Source: an uncultured Bacteroidales bacterium
Lineage (GTDB): Bacteria; Bacteroidota; Bacteroidia; Bacteroidales; Muribaculaceae
Assembly: GCA_902777835.1 (NCBI GenBank)
Contig: CACYVC010000011.1
Location: forward strand, 62,001 to 126,000
DNA length: 64,000 nucleotides
Direction: 5' to 3'
The notes under the pieces were generated by a model. That model was not told where the DNA came from, made no database searches, and saw nothing but the letters and a program-made list of their open reading frames with translations. Of the stretch, positions 36,989 to 45,704 are shown piece by piece (position 1 is the stretch's first letter; the number at the start of each line of letters is the position of its first letter). A program made the position numbers and the translations under genes.

Positions 36989-37816
36989 TTAGCTTTTATA
37001 AAGTTCGAAATCATTTATTCTCAATCGCATAATACTATCCATTTTAGATAAACAATCTTTGTTGTCAAAATAGAAAATATGCCATTTTGCAGTAGAAAAT
37101 CTATCAATTATTATTCTGAAATACTTATCATCAATTGGATTCATAGAATGTCCTAAAACTATTATATCTAAATTGACATTATTTTTGAATTGTATTTCAT
37201 TCAAAAATTCTACCAAACTTTCTATATTGTATTTTTTCGCCAAAGAATTTTTGAAGTCTTTTGACAAGTAATCATAGGAGTCGATATGTTCATAGGATTC
37301 TTCTTCATCTTGTCCATGCCAAAAAATATAATCTCGAGATGTATCTAAATCTTCGTTTTCAGCAAAGCCGTGTATGTGTTTTATTTTTGATTTCGGCAAT
37401 TGATAGATAAATTCTAAAATATCAGTATAATTAAATGTCAGATAATAATCGTTTTTGTCGAGGTTATAGCGTTTTGGCAGATAATACTTTAATTGTCTTA
37501 TACTTATGATCCATTTTCCTAACTCGTATTGCAAAGATTTAAACAAATTTAAAAACTCATCTTTTTTAGGTTTGTTGATATCATTAAGACTTGTAGTATA
37601 ATCATTATAAAACTCTTTCATCTTTTGGGGATTAGGCACTCCTAACCCTTCCTCAAAATTCGACCAGAGACTATCAGTGGTAATATTTGGAAAAGTTTTG
37701 TTGATTAACTCAAAAAGATTTGGAGCATTTGTCTTACAGAATGAAGCAAAATCAGAATATCTTGCTGGCAATCCATGCTCCAAGTCAAATCCATTGCCAA
37801 TGATATATAGTTTCAT
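36989..37816 (-). CDS. abiH: AbiH-family abortive-infection protein
   Basis: A 275-residue protein of the bacteriophage abortive infection AbiH family. The diagnostic opening KLYIIGNGFDLEHGLPARYSDF is present, followed by WSNFEEGLG and, in the C-terminal half, FNYTDILEF, KIKHIHGF, YIFWHGQD and the family's VLGHSMNPIDDKYF block. AbiH from Lactococcus blocks phage growth by an unknown mechanism. The sequence is AT-rich relative to flanking housekeeping genes, consistent with acquisition. A small gene ends 5 bases upstream and both share one promoter region. The family call is strong; the phage target is unknown. Confidence 0.9.
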   Translation of the reverse strand: MKLYIIGNGFDLEHGLPARYSDFASFCKTNAPNLFELINKTFPNITTDSLWSNFEEGLGVPNPQKMKEFYNDYTTSLNDINKPKKDEFLNLFKSLQYELGKWIISIRQLKYYLPKRYNLDKNDYYLTFNYTDILEFIYQLPKSKIKHIHGFAENEDLDTSRDYIFWHGQDEEESYEHIDSYDYLSKDFKNSLAKKYNIESLVEFLNEIQFKNNVNLDIIVLGHSMNPIDDKYFRIIIDRFSTAKWHIFYFDNKDCLSKMDSIMRLRINDFELYKS

Positions 37817-37821
37817 TATGA

Positions 37822-38064
37822 TTATTTCAAATAAAATGAATGAACCTTTTTATCTTCTATCATATCAATTGCCTTTTGGACATCAGTAATATTGGCTTTA
37901 CAAATAGCTTTTATTGCGATAAATAACAAATTCTCTTCATCTGTTAATGTCATTGTCAAATGCACTTTGTCCCCATCAATATCACCATATTTTTGGATAA
38001 TACTATTCTTCGGAACAGAGCCTTCCCATTTTATCAGCAATTCTTCTAATTCTTTTTTTTCCAT
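37822..38064 (-). CDS. Small unknown protein upstream of abiH
   Basis: An 80-residue acidic-basic mixed protein starting MEKKELEELLIKWEGSVPKN. An in-frame ATG at 38163 would add 33 residues, but that extension (HAIFLCSPLTKPPQF) looks like leader sequence, so 38064 is preferred. No domain is recognised. The fold is probably helical, with KVHLTMTLTDEENLLFIAIKAI as the centre. It stops 5 bases before abiH and shares its promoter, so it may be part of the same defence unit as a regulator, antitoxin or sensor. That role is inference from position only. Confidence 0.65.
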   Translation of the reverse strand: MEKKELEELLIKWEGSVPKNSIIQKYGDIDGDKVHLTMTLTDEENLLFIAIKAICKANITDVQKAIDMIEDKKVHSFYLK

Positions 38065-38420
38065 AGTAGCGTTAGTCTTCCTCTTTAGTCTCCCGAATTG
38101 AGGTGGTTTCGTTAATGGTGAGCACAAAAAGATAGCGTGGAAACTTGTCTGGTTTATTATCACTAAGGCATCGCCAAACGCCCATGCAGAAATAAACAGT
38201 CATCCCCAACGCGATGCCATATACTGTTCCCGCCAATGGGGATGATGTATTGGCACACGGAAGGCGCTTTTAACTGCTTTATCTTTCTGCTAAATATTTT
38301 GGCGATTTTTAGTGATAAGATAACGCAAAAACGCTTCTTTATGTCATCAAGCACTTAGTGAAACATCTGTTTCGTGCTTGAGTTGCTGCAAAATTAAGAA
38401 TTATTTTCAAAAAACACAAA
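38065..38420 (-). other. Long structured leader before the abiH operon
   Basis: Between the promoter at 38389-38420 and the first gene at 38064 lie about 320 transcribed bases without a convincing gene. In transcript order there is a 5' hairpin (38381-38347; TCAAGCAC with GTGCTTGA plus GAAAC with GTTTC). Four segments follow: TCATCCCCA (38245-38237), GGCATCGC (38218-38211), TGGGGATGA (38208-38200) and GCGATGCC (38174-38167). Segment 1 pairs with 3 and segment 2 with 4, the order expected for a pseudoknot or a two-state switch. Confidence 0.5.
38389..38420 (-). promoter_or_regulatory. Promoter of the abiH operon
   Basis: On the minus strand TTTG (38420 to 38417) is followed after 20 bases by TAATTTTG (38396 to 38389). 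Both elements match the Bacteroidetes consensus. The predicted start near 38382 coincides with the first base of the 5' hairpin. Confidence 0.7.
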
Positions 38421-38544
38421 TTATTATGGCAAATAGTAGCATTTTTGCTTGATTGTACTAAAATATGTACTAAAATAGGACTTATTCAATGTCCGTATTG
38501 AATGCGACTTGGAGTAAATCATAAACGAGTTTTTGGGCATAAGG

Positions 38545-38575
38545 TTGGTTATATTGTGGGAAATTAGTATTTTTG
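38545..38575 (+). promoter_or_regulatory. Promoter of uvrB
   Basis: TTG (38545-38547), a 20-base spacer and TATTTTTG (38568-38575) give a full -33/-7 pair. The predicted transcript start is about 12 bases before the ATG, so the leader is very short. Confidence 0.7.
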
Positions 38576-38594
38576 TGGCTGTAAATATAAGTAG

Positions 38595-40682
38595 ATGGAT
38601 TTCAAGTTACATTCACAATATGAGCCAACGGGTGACCAACCACAGGCTATTAAGGAGCTTGTAGATGGCGTGAACAACGGTATGCCTTGCCAAACGTTGC
38701 TGGGCGTGACTGGCTCGGGTAAGACGTTCACGATGGCCAACGTGATAGCGCAGACCAATCGCCCCACCCTCGTGCTGTCGCACAACAAGACGCTGGCGGC
38801 TCAGCTTTATGCCGAGTTTAAATCGTTCTTTCCCGAAAACTCGGTTCAATACTTCGTTTCCTACTACGACTACTACCAGCCCGAGGCCTACCTGCCATCA
38901 GTCGATAAATACATCGAGAAAGACCTTGCCATCAACAAAGAAATTGACCGCCTGCGCCTTGCCACAGTAACTGCACTGCTCTCGGGACGCCGCGACGTGA
39001 TAGTAGTATCGAGCGTGTCGTGCCTTTATGGTATGGGTAATCCCGAGAACATTGAGGCTAATATCGTGCGCCTCAAAGTGGGAATGAACATTGGTCGCGA
39101 TGCCTTCCTGCGCCGACTTGTCGATGCACTCTACTCCCGCAACGAATACGAGCTCTCGATGGGCACTTTCAGGGTAAAAGGCGACACCGTTGATGTGATG
39201 ATTGCCGACACCGATGCTGTGTTGCGCGTCATCTTTTGGGGCGACGAGATTGAGAGCATGGAGCTGCTCGACCCGCTGACCATGCTTCCCCGCGAGAATG
39301 TGGAGGGATTCAACATCTACCCTGCCAACATCTTCGTCACCAGCAAGGAGAGCATGGCCAATGCCCTCGGCAAGATTGATGTTGATCTTGGCACTCAAGT
39401 AGATATGTTCTACCGTGAAGGCCGTCCTGTTGAGGCAAAGCGACTATATGAACGCGTGACCTACGACCTCGAGATGATTCGCGAAGTGGGTTATTGCTCG
39501 GGCATTGAGAACTATTCTCGCTACTTCGACGGCCGTGAGCCAGGAGCACGCCCTTACTGTCTGCTCGACTACTTGCCCAAGGATTTCCTCACTATCATCG
39601 ACGAGAGCCACGCCACAGTACCACAGGTGCGAGCCATGTATGGTGGCGACCGCTCGCGCAAGGACACGTTGGTGAACTATGGTTTCCGCCTTGATGCCGC
39701 ACGCGACAATCGCCCACTCACATTCAGCGAGTTTGAAGCTTTGACGCACCAAACCATCTACGTCAGTGCCACGCCTGCCGACTATGAACTGGAGCGCTGC
39801 GAAGGTGTCGTTACCGAACAAATTCTTCGTCCCACAGGTCTTCTCGACCCCAAGATCACAGTGCGACCTTCGCTTGGACAGATCGACGACCTCATCCATG
39901 AGATTGAGTTGCGTGTTGAGAATAAAGAGCGTGTGCTTGTAACCACTCTCACTAAACGCATGGCTGAGGAGTTGAACAACTACCTTGCAAAAATCGACAT
40001 CAAGTGCGCCTATATGCACAGCGATGTTGAGACAATGGACCGAATACAAATCATTGATGATCTGCGGCTTGGTGTAATTGACGTGCTCGTGGGCGTGAAC
40101 CTGCTGCGCGAGGGTCTGGACCTGCCCGAGGTGTCGCTTGTCGCTATCCTCGATGCCGACAAGGAAGGTTTCCTGCGTTCGCATCGTGCACTAACCCAGA
40201 CCGCGGGTCGCGCTGCCCGAAACCTCAACGGCGAAGTGATTATGTATGCCGATAAAATCACCGACTCGATGCAGCGCACCATCGACGAGACTGAGCGCCG
40301 ACGCACCATGCAACTCAAGTACAACGAGGAGCATGGCATCACCCCTCAGGCCATTGTCAAGGCCCGCAATGCCATCATTGGTGTTGACAGCAACATGAGT
40401 GCCAGCGACGAGACCCGCCAGCATGCACGCCGCTACGAGAGCAATGTGGTGGATATGTCATCGCTCAAGAACCAGGTGGAGGCAGAATTTGACCGCACTG
40501 CCGGCATCGCCGCCGACCCAGTGATTGCCTACATGAAACCGCAAGACTTGGAGAAGACCATAGAGTATCTCAAAGCTCAGATGGTGGCTGCCGCCAAGAA
40601 TATGGAATTTCTCGCCGCCGCACAATACCGCGACGAGATTCTCAAGTTACAAAACAAATTGGAGGACACAAGTGGCAAATAA
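38595..40682 (+). CDS. uvrB: Excinuclease ABC subunit B
   Basis: DNA damage-verification helicase of nucleotide excision repair, working with UvrA and UvrC. The 695-residue protein has Walker A in LLGVTGSGKTFTMANV, the beta-hairpin YYDYYQPEAYLP, the TVSSVSCLYG-like VSSVSCLYGMG, DESHATVPQVRAMYGGD, the helicase motif LVGVNLLREGLDLPEVSLV and QTAGRAARN. The C-terminal UVR motif (EKTIEYLKAQMVAAAKNMEF) contacts UvrC. The start at MDFKLHSQYEPTGDQPQAI is standard. Its last 11 bases overlap the GTG start of the ygiQ-like gene. Confidence 0.98.
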   Translation: MDFKLHSQYEPTGDQPQAIKELVDGVNNGMPCQTLLGVTGSGKTFTMANVIAQTNRPTLVLSHNKTLAAQLYAEFKSFFPENSVQYFVSYYDYYQPEAYLPSVDKYIEKDLAINKEIDRLRLATVTALLSGRRDVIVVSSVSCLYGMGNPENIEANIVRLKVGMNIGRDAFLRRLVDALYSRNEYELSMGTFRVKGDTVDVMIADTDAVLRVIFWGDEIESMELLDPLTMLPRENVEGFNIYPANIFVTSKESMANALGKIDVDLGTQVDMFYREGRPVEAKRLYERVTYDLEMIREVGYCSGIENYSRYFDGREPGARPYCLLDYLPKDFLTIIDESHATVPQVRAMYGGDRSRKDTLVNYGFRLDAARDNRPLTFSEFEALTHQTIYVSATPADYELERCEGVVTEQILRPTGLLDPKITVRPSLGQIDDLIHEIELRVENKERVLVTTLTKRMAEELNNYLAKIDIKCAYMHSDVETMDRIQIIDDLRLGVIDVLVGVNLLREGLDLPEVSLVAILDADKEGFLRSHRALTQTAGRAARNLNGEVIMYADKITDSMQRTIDETERRRTMQLKYNEEHGITPQAIVKARNAIIGVDSNMSASDETRQHARRYESNVVDMSSLKNQVEAEFDRTAGIAADPVIAYMKPQDLEKTIEYLKAQMVAAAKNMEFLAAAQYRDEILKLQNKLEDTSGK

Positions 40683-42510
40683 CAGCAGGCATATCGAGGG
40701 ACAATGGCTGCCAACCACCAAGAAGGAGATTGAGCACTTGGGATGGGATCATATCGACGTGATTCTCTTCACGGGCGATGCCTACATCGACCACCCCTCG
40801 ATGGGCACGGCGGTAATTGGGCGCACCCTCGAGGCTCATGGCTACAAGGTGGCTGTGGTGCCGCAGCCCAACTGGCGTGACGACCTGCGCGATTTCAAGA
40901 AACTGGGCAAGCCACGCCTGTTTTTTGGCGTCTCGGCAGGAGCGATGGACTCGATGGTGAACCACTACACCGCCAACCGCCGTCGCCGCAGTGACGACGC
41001 TTACACCCCTGACGGGCGTGCCGGTGCCCGCCCCGACTACCCTACCATTGTCTATAGCGAAATTCTCAAAAAGCTGTTCCCCGATGTGCCTGTGGTGGCC
41101 GGCGGCATTGAGGCATCGCTCAGGCGCTTGTCGCACTACGACTACTGGCAAGACCGCCTCATGCCGTCGATAATGAACACCGCGCCAGTCGATATGATAT
41201 GCTATGGCATGGGCGAGATCGCTACTATCGCTATCGCTCGCGCCTTGAGCAGTGGTGCTAAAATAGAGGATTTGACCAGCATCCCGCAGACGGTAGTTCG
41301 TCGTCCTTTAAGTGAGGTTCCTACCGAAAACGATGATAAAAACATAGTTCTTCATTCCTTTGCTCAATGCCAAGAGAGCAAACGCTGCCAAGCTGAAAAC
41401 TTCCGCAACATCGAGATAGAGAGCAACCGCTGGCACGGTCACACCTTGTGGCAGGCCACTGGCGGCGTGGCGATTAAAGTCAACCCCATGAATCCACCCA
41501 TGACAACAGAGCAGGTGGATGCGTCGTTCGACCTGCCTTACACCCGACTTCCTCATCCTCGCTACCGTGGCAAGCGCATTCCTGCCTACGAGATGATACG
41601 CCACTCGGTGTGCTTGCACCGCGGCTGTTTTGGAGGATGCGCCTTCTGCACAATTAGTGCCCATCAAGGAAAATTCATCGCCTCTCGAAGCAAGGAGTCG
41701 ATAATGCGCGAGGTGAAGCAGGTTACTCAGATGGAAGACTTTAAAGGCTACATAAGCGACTTGGGCGGGCCCAGCGCCAACATGTATGCCATGCACGGCC
41801 ATGACCTGGAGCGGTGCAAGCGCTGCACGCGGCCATCGTGTCTGCATCCTAAGCCATGCCCCAATCTCAACAATGACCACCGCCCACTGCTCGACATCTA
41901 CCATAGCGTAGATTCTCTGCCACTGGTCAAGAAATCATTCATTGGCAGCGGAGTGCGTTACGACCTATCGATGCATAAATGTGGCGACCCCGAAATTGAC
42001 AAAGCCAATGCCCAGTACAACGAGGAGTTAATTCGCTTCCACGTCTCAGGCCGACTCAAGGTTGCTCCCGAGCACACCAGCGACGAGGTTCTTAAGGTGA
42101 TGCGCAAGCCACCGTTCTCACAGTTTGTGCAGTTCAAGCGCATCTTCGACCGCGTGAATGCCAAATACCATCTCAACCAGCAACTTATACCATATTTCAT
42201 ATCTTCACATCCAGCATGCCACGAGATGGACATGGCCGAACTCGCTGCGCTCACCAAGGAACTGAATTTCCACCTTGAACAGGTACAGGACTTCACCCCC
42301 ACCCCCATGACCGTCGCCACAGAAGCATTCTACACAGGTCTACATCCCTACACTTTACAACCCATATTCACCGCCCACACCAAAGAAGAGAAACTCGCCC
42401 AGCGCAAATATTTCTTCTGGTATGACAAGCAATACAAGGCCGACATAATAAAGTCGCTCAAAAAAATGCACCGTCGCGACCTAATCAATAAGCTCTATCC
42501 ACAGAGGTGA
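40672..42510 (+). CDS. ygiQ: YgiQ-family radical SAM protein
   Basis: A 612-residue radical SAM protein of the YgiQ family, whose reaction is not established. The N-terminal half has the family's LPTTKKEIEHLGWDHIDVILFTGDAYIDHPSMG and FFGVSAGAMDSMVNHYT blocks. The cluster motif is CLHRGCFGGCAFCTI (C-x3-C-x2-C around residue 310). A cysteine-rich KRCTRPSCLHPKPCPN segment is also conserved, and FTPTPMTVATEAFYTG ends the core. It begins with GTG inside the uvrB 3' end, and the MANNSRHIEGQWLPTTK opening fits relatives. E. coli YgiQ is longer at both ends. Confidence 0.95.
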   Translation: MANNSRHIEGQWLPTTKKEIEHLGWDHIDVILFTGDAYIDHPSMGTAVIGRTLEAHGYKVAVVPQPNWRDDLRDFKKLGKPRLFFGVSAGAMDSMVNHYTANRRRRSDDAYTPDGRAGARPDYPTIVYSEILKKLFPDVPVVAGGIEASLRRLSHYDYWQDRLMPSIMNTAPVDMICYGMGEIATIAIARALSSGAKIEDLTSIPQTVVRRPLSEVPTENDDKNIVLHSFAQCQESKRCQAENFRNIEIESNRWHGHTLWQATGGVAIKVNPMNPPMTTEQVDASFDLPYTRLPHPRYRGKRIPAYEMIRHSVCLHRGCFGGCAFCTISAHQGKFIASRSKESIMREVKQVTQMEDFKGYISDLGGPSANMYAMHGHDLERCKRCTRPSCLHPKPCPNLNNDHRPLLDIYHSVDSLPLVKKSFIGSGVRYDLSMHKCGDPEIDKANAQYNEELIRFHVSGRLKVAPEHTSDEVLKVMRKPPFSQFVQFKRIFDRVNAKYHLNQQLIPYFISSHPACHEMDMAELAALTKELNFHLEQVQDFTPTPMTVATEAFYTGLHPYTLQPIFTAHTKEEKLAQRKYFFWYDKQYKADIIKSLKKMHRRDLINKLYPQR

Positions 42511-42540
42511 CATTCCACATCCTTAAAAAAGGTTAACTAC

Positions 42541-42570
42541 AGACGCAAAAATCATTGTTTTGCGTCTTTA
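42541..42570 (+). terminator. Intrinsic terminator after ygiQ
   Basis: AGACGCAAAA (42541-42550) pairs exactly with TTTTGCGTCT (42558-42567) around a 7-base loop and is followed by a short T stretch. It lies 31 bases past the ygiQ stop and 8 bases before the ECF sigma start. Confidence 0.7.
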
Positions 42571-42577
42571 TTGTGTA

Positions 42578-43081
42578 ATGGATGAGCGAGAGTTTGAAAA
42601 GTTGGCGACTGGGCTACGCAAGAAGGCTGTTGCTACATGTTTATCATGTGGTGCCGATGCAATGCAAGCCGATGATGTGGCGCAAGACGTGCTACTGCGA
42701 TTGTGGCAGATGCGCGACACCCTCGACCGCTACCGCTCCCTAGATGCTCTCGTGGCAGTGATGGCTCGCAACAACGTTGCATCTCTGCATCGCAAAAACC
42801 ATAACGTGCCCATCATGTCGGTGCACCACAAAGATTTGCCATCGCAGATTATCAGTCCCGACGAGTCACTCATCTCATCGCAAGAAGTGGCATGGCTAAA
42901 TGATACTATCAAACGGTTGCCAAGCACGCAATATGCAGTGCTTCACATGCGCCAAGTGGAATGTCGGAGTTTCGACGAGATAGCCCAGCGCCTTGGCATT
43001 GAGAATAGTACGGCACGGAGCCTGCTATCAAGAGCACGTATTAAATTACTTGATGAGATTAAGAAACGAAATAAACTATGA
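42578..43081 (+). CDS. ECF-type RNA polymerase sigma factor
   Basis: A 167-residue sigma factor with only regions 2 and 4. Region 2: ADDVAQDVLLRLWQMRDTLDRYRSL and an AVMARNNVASLHRKN segment. Region 4: LPSTQYAVLHMRQVECRSFDEIAQRLG and STARSLLSRARIKL. The ATG at 42578 (MDEREFEKL) is preferred over the TTG at 42560, which lies inside the terminator hairpin. The stop overlaps the next gene start (ATGA), and that gene looks like its anti-sigma factor. It probably switches on a small set of envelope genes, including perhaps the exported gene two downstream. Confidence 0.92.
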   Translation: MDEREFEKLATGLRKKAVATCLSCGADAMQADDVAQDVLLRLWQMRDTLDRYRSLDALVAVMARNNVASLHRKNHNVPIMSVHHKDLPSQIISPDESLISSQEVAWLNDTIKRLPSTQYAVLHMRQVECRSFDEIAQRLGIENSTARSLLSRARIKLLDEIKKRNKL

Positions 43082-43731
43082 AGAATCACAACCCACATAT
43101 AGAATCATTGCTTGAGCTGTTTATGCAAGGCGAGACATCTCTTGAGCAAGAGCGTGAGTTGAGCAGCTTTTTTGCCAATTATGCCTCAATTCCCGAAGAA
43201 TGGGAGGGTTATAGGGAGATGTTTGCCTACTTCGACGCAGGTATGCCAATCCATGAGGAAAAGCCCAAGCACAATATTGCTCGTCCCGTATGGGCATTGC
43301 TCGCTGCGGCAGCTGTTGCTGCAATAGCTATAATGGTTGCGCCTCTGTTTCAGCGCACTTCACAAAAGGTCAACATCACGACTCCACAACCAATTATTGC
43401 AGAGAAAAAAAACAAAACGACTCCAGTCACCGTCGTTAATACCGAGCAACCAGAAATATCTCCACTTTTAGCAATAGAAAAACAAGAAACAAAGAAAGAA
43501 AAGAAAACTGTTACTGCCCGTCAACACATTGCTCTCGACAGCATAGAGATTGAGCGTGAGCAAGGCGAGGTAGAACAAACTCAACAAGAACTCATGGCCG
43601 ACAAGTTCATCATTGAACAAGAGCGGCAAGAGGCTCTCAACGAGCAATACATCACCCGCGCCCAAGCCTATCAAGCGCAACAGGCAGCACAAAACGAAAA
43701 CCCGCAATTAATTCAAGTAGTATTCAAATAA
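43078..43731 (+). CDS. Probable membrane anti-sigma factor
   Basis: A 217-residue single-pass protein. Residues 1-65 are a cytoplasmic helical domain (ESLLELFMQGETSLEQERELSSFF), like anti-sigma N-terminal domains. Residues about 70-92 (VWALLAAAAVAAIAIMVAPLF) form one transmembrane helix. The remainder is periplasmic, rich in Glu/Gln/Lys (SIEIEREQGEVEQTQQEL) and probably coiled-coil. No zinc-binding H-x3-C-x2-C motif is seen. ATGA coupling to the ECF sigma gene supports an anti-sigma role. This is context inference; direct homology was not tested. Confidence 0.8.
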   Translation: MKNHNPHIESLLELFMQGETSLEQERELSSFFANYASIPEEWEGYREMFAYFDAGMPIHEEKPKHNIARPVWALLAAAAVAAIAIMVAPLFQRTSQKVNITTPQPIIAEKKNKTTPVTVVNTEQPEISPLLAIEKQETKKEKKTVTARQHIALDSIEIEREQGEVEQTQQELMADKFIIEQERQEALNEQYITRAQAYQAQQAAQNENPQLIQVVFK

Positions 43732-43746
43732 AAAACTTCCATCAAT

Positions 43747-44811
43747 ATGAAAAATCTATTTATCACAATCGTGATGGCGGCAGCGATGGCAATTTTCGCC
43801 ATTTTTGGCTGCGCTGCACAAGACCAAGTAGTTAGGGCTTACGACAAGTTCTCAAATGAACTATGCAATGGCTACACAACTATGAACAAGCACATTGACT
43901 ACCGGGACCAAAATTCGGGAGAGGTAACTGGTGTGTGCTCTGTTATCGAGTTCTCCATGCCAAGCAAAAAAGGCACTTTAATCAAAGACTTGACTCGCGC
44001 CATGACACTAGACAGCGAGAATGCCTACCACAGCGCGTCGGGCAAAGCAGGCAGCAAAGGGGTGACCTACGCCATCGCCTATGGCACCGGCAAGAACGAC
44101 TTTGAGCTGATTGGTGCCGACAGCGACATGAACTTTATGGTTGTGTGCTTCAAGGACAAGCGACAGAGCGATTTCCGCACAAGCTATGCCATTGAGTGGA
44201 AGGAGGCCAACGATGGCGAATACATAGGTAAGATTTACAAAATCTACGGCAAAAAGCCACAAGACATCATGACCAACAGCAACCATAAGAGCGCAGCGAT
44301 CTACAGCAACAGCGGCGATGGCGGCTTCACACTGAATATTGATAGCCTTATTGACGTGAATGGCTTAAAGAGCCTCAGCGAGGGTCTAACCCTCGAGTCG
44401 CTCAAAGACTTACCTGGGCAGCTCGAAGTGCTAAAAGACAGATTGGGCAGCGGCTATAGCCTCAAATATTACTCTAATCCAAAGGGCAGCGACAATGACA
44501 TCGACAACTCTACCTGGCTCACCACTTTTGCCATGTATTGCAACAAATTCAAGGAGAAAGTTAAAGGATCGCCAAGCAAAGGCTCGGTCTATGCCACCGA
44601 ACTGCTCCAACTGTGCAAACAGGCCGATGGAGTAATCACTGCAAGCGAGAAAAGACTATGTGTCAAGAGCCTGAAAGAGTGCCAAAAGTGCACCAACGAC
44701 ACCTTCGTCAATGGTCTGCTCGAAGAAGCCATCAACTGGCTAAACGGCAAGAATAAAGCCGAGAGTCGTAACGTCACACCCTCTCGTTGTAGCTTTTTCC
44801 TCTTTACCTGA
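43747..44811 (+). CDS. Exported protein of unknown function, ECF-linked
   Basis: A 354-residue protein with a signal peptide (FITIVMAAAMAIFAIFGCAAQ) and no domain I recognise. The first 50 mature residues (YDKFSNELCNGYTTMNKHI) are mixed charged. The N-terminal half resembles DUF4252-like small exported proteins only loosely. The second half is lysine-rich with several cysteines (LCVKSLKECQKC). It lies 15 bases after the anti-sigma gene, and no terminator separates them, so it is probably co-transcribed and may be a target of this sigma factor. Confidence 0.7.
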   Translation: MKNLFITIVMAAAMAIFAIFGCAAQDQVVRAYDKFSNELCNGYTTMNKHIDYRDQNSGEVTGVCSVIEFSMPSKKGTLIKDLTRAMTLDSENAYHSASGKAGSKGVTYAIAYGTGKNDFELIGADSDMNFMVVCFKDKRQSDFRTSYAIEWKEANDGEYIGKIYKIYGKKPQDIMTNSNHKSAAIYSNSGDGGFTLNIDSLIDVNGLKSLSEGLTLESLKDLPGQLEVLKDRLGSGYSLKYYSNPKGSDNDIDNSTWLTTFAMYCNKFKEKVKGSPSKGSVYATELLQLCKQADGVITASEKRLCVKSLKECQKCTNDTFVNGLLEEAINWLNGKNKAESRNVTPSRCSFFLFT

Positions 44812-44833
44812 AAACAATCAAAGAAAATCTCAA

Positions 44834-44870
44834 AAGAGCGTCAATTATTTTTGATGCTCTTGTTTTTTCT
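44834..44870 (+). terminator. Intrinsic terminator after the ECF operon
   Basis: AAGAGCGTCAA (44834-44844) pairs with TTGATGCTCTT (44851-44861), one G-U pair, around a 6-base loop, then GTTTTTTCTTT. It ends the three-gene unit and overlaps the next promoter. Confidence 0.85.
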
Positions 44871-44881
44871 TTGTAATTTAG
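44851..44881 (+). promoter_or_regulatory. Candidate promoter of pgeF
   Basis: TTG (44851-44853), a 20-base spacer and TAATTTAG (44874-44881), which differs from TAnnTTTG at one position. The -33 element lies in the terminator stem. The ATG follows 22 bases later. Confidence 0.45.
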
Positions 44882-44903
44882 CAAGCTGAAAAAACTGCTT
44901 ACT

Positions 44904-45692
44904 ATGACACTTGACGAACTGAAATTTAATGTAGATACAAAGGGCATAAAGGTGATTCAAACCCAGCGCGGGGAGGTTGATACTTCCAACCCTTACTCGC
45001 AGTGGAACCTCTGTCACTACACAGGCGACGTAGCACAACATGTTTTTGATTCCCGTTTAGAGTTATGCCAGCTGTTAGGCATTGACTACGACCATTTGAT
45101 AATGCCGCGACAGACTCACTCTTGTCGTGTGACAGCCTTTGATGAAAAATTAGTTGCTGCTCCAAGCCGAATTAGGAAATTGATGCTCGATGGTGTAGAT
45201 GCCCTTGTTACCACAGTCCCTAGCGTGTGCATTGGCGTCAACACTGCCGATTGCGTTCCCATAGCACTGGCCGATCCCATTAATGGTGTCATCGCCATTG
45301 CACATGCAGGATGGAGAGGAACTGTTGGGCATATTGCCGAAGAGACTGTAAAAGTAATGGAAGCAGTGGGTGCAAAAGCCAGCAACATCCTTGCCACAAT
45401 GGGCGTAAGCATCTGTCAAGAATGCTTTGAAGTAGGCGACGAGGTTGTGAGAGAGTTTGAGCAGGCAGGTTTTGACATATCGCTCATCATGCGCCGCAAC
45501 ACTACCACTGGGAAAGCCCACATCAACCTGCAAGAGGCCAACCGACAAGTTTTAATTTCAGCTGACGTGCCAGCCCATAATATCACCCTCCCCAATCACT
45601 GTAGCCGCTGTGAGAGTAATCGCTATTTTTCAGCCCGCCGCCTTGGCATCGCCAGCGGCAGGACTTTCACAGGGATAATATTGCGTAATTAA
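44904..45692 (+). CDS. pgeF: Peptidoglycan editing factor PgeF (YfiH/laccase-domain family)
   Basis: A 262-residue member of the DUF152/YfiH family. In E. coli the protein (PgeF) removes misincorporated serine from peptidoglycan precursors; older labels say polyphenol oxidase or laccase domain. Key elements: PRQTHSCRV with the metal-binding histidine, GVDALVTTVPSVCIGVNTADCVPIALAD, AIAHAGWRGTVGHIAEETV and the C-terminal HCSRCESNRYFSARRLGIASGR. All zinc ligands of the family appear to be present. A single-gene unit with its own promoter. Confidence 0.93.
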   Translation: MTLDELKFNVDTKGIKVIQTQRGEVDTSNPYSQWNLCHYTGDVAQHVFDSRLELCQLLGIDYDHLIMPRQTHSCRVTAFDEKLVAAPSRIRKLMLDGVDALVTTVPSVCIGVNTADCVPIALADPINGVIAIAHAGWRGTVGHIAEETVKVMEAVGAKASNILATMGVSICQECFEVGDEVVREFEQAGFDISLIMRRNTTTGKAHINLQEANRQVLISADVPAHNITLPNHCSRCESNRYFSARRLGIASGRTFTGIILRN

Positions 45693-45704
45693 TCTTCAAT
45701 ATTC

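Noticed and set aside
38163..38354. 63-codon reading frame on the minus strand in the abiH leader
   Set aside because: It spans the paired segments, so its composition reflects RNA structure; no start signal or conserved feature is seen. A leader peptide cannot be fully excluded.
39444..40184. 246-codon reading frame antisense to uvrB
   Set aside because: A shadow of a strongly coding GC-richer gene; no independent start context or domain.
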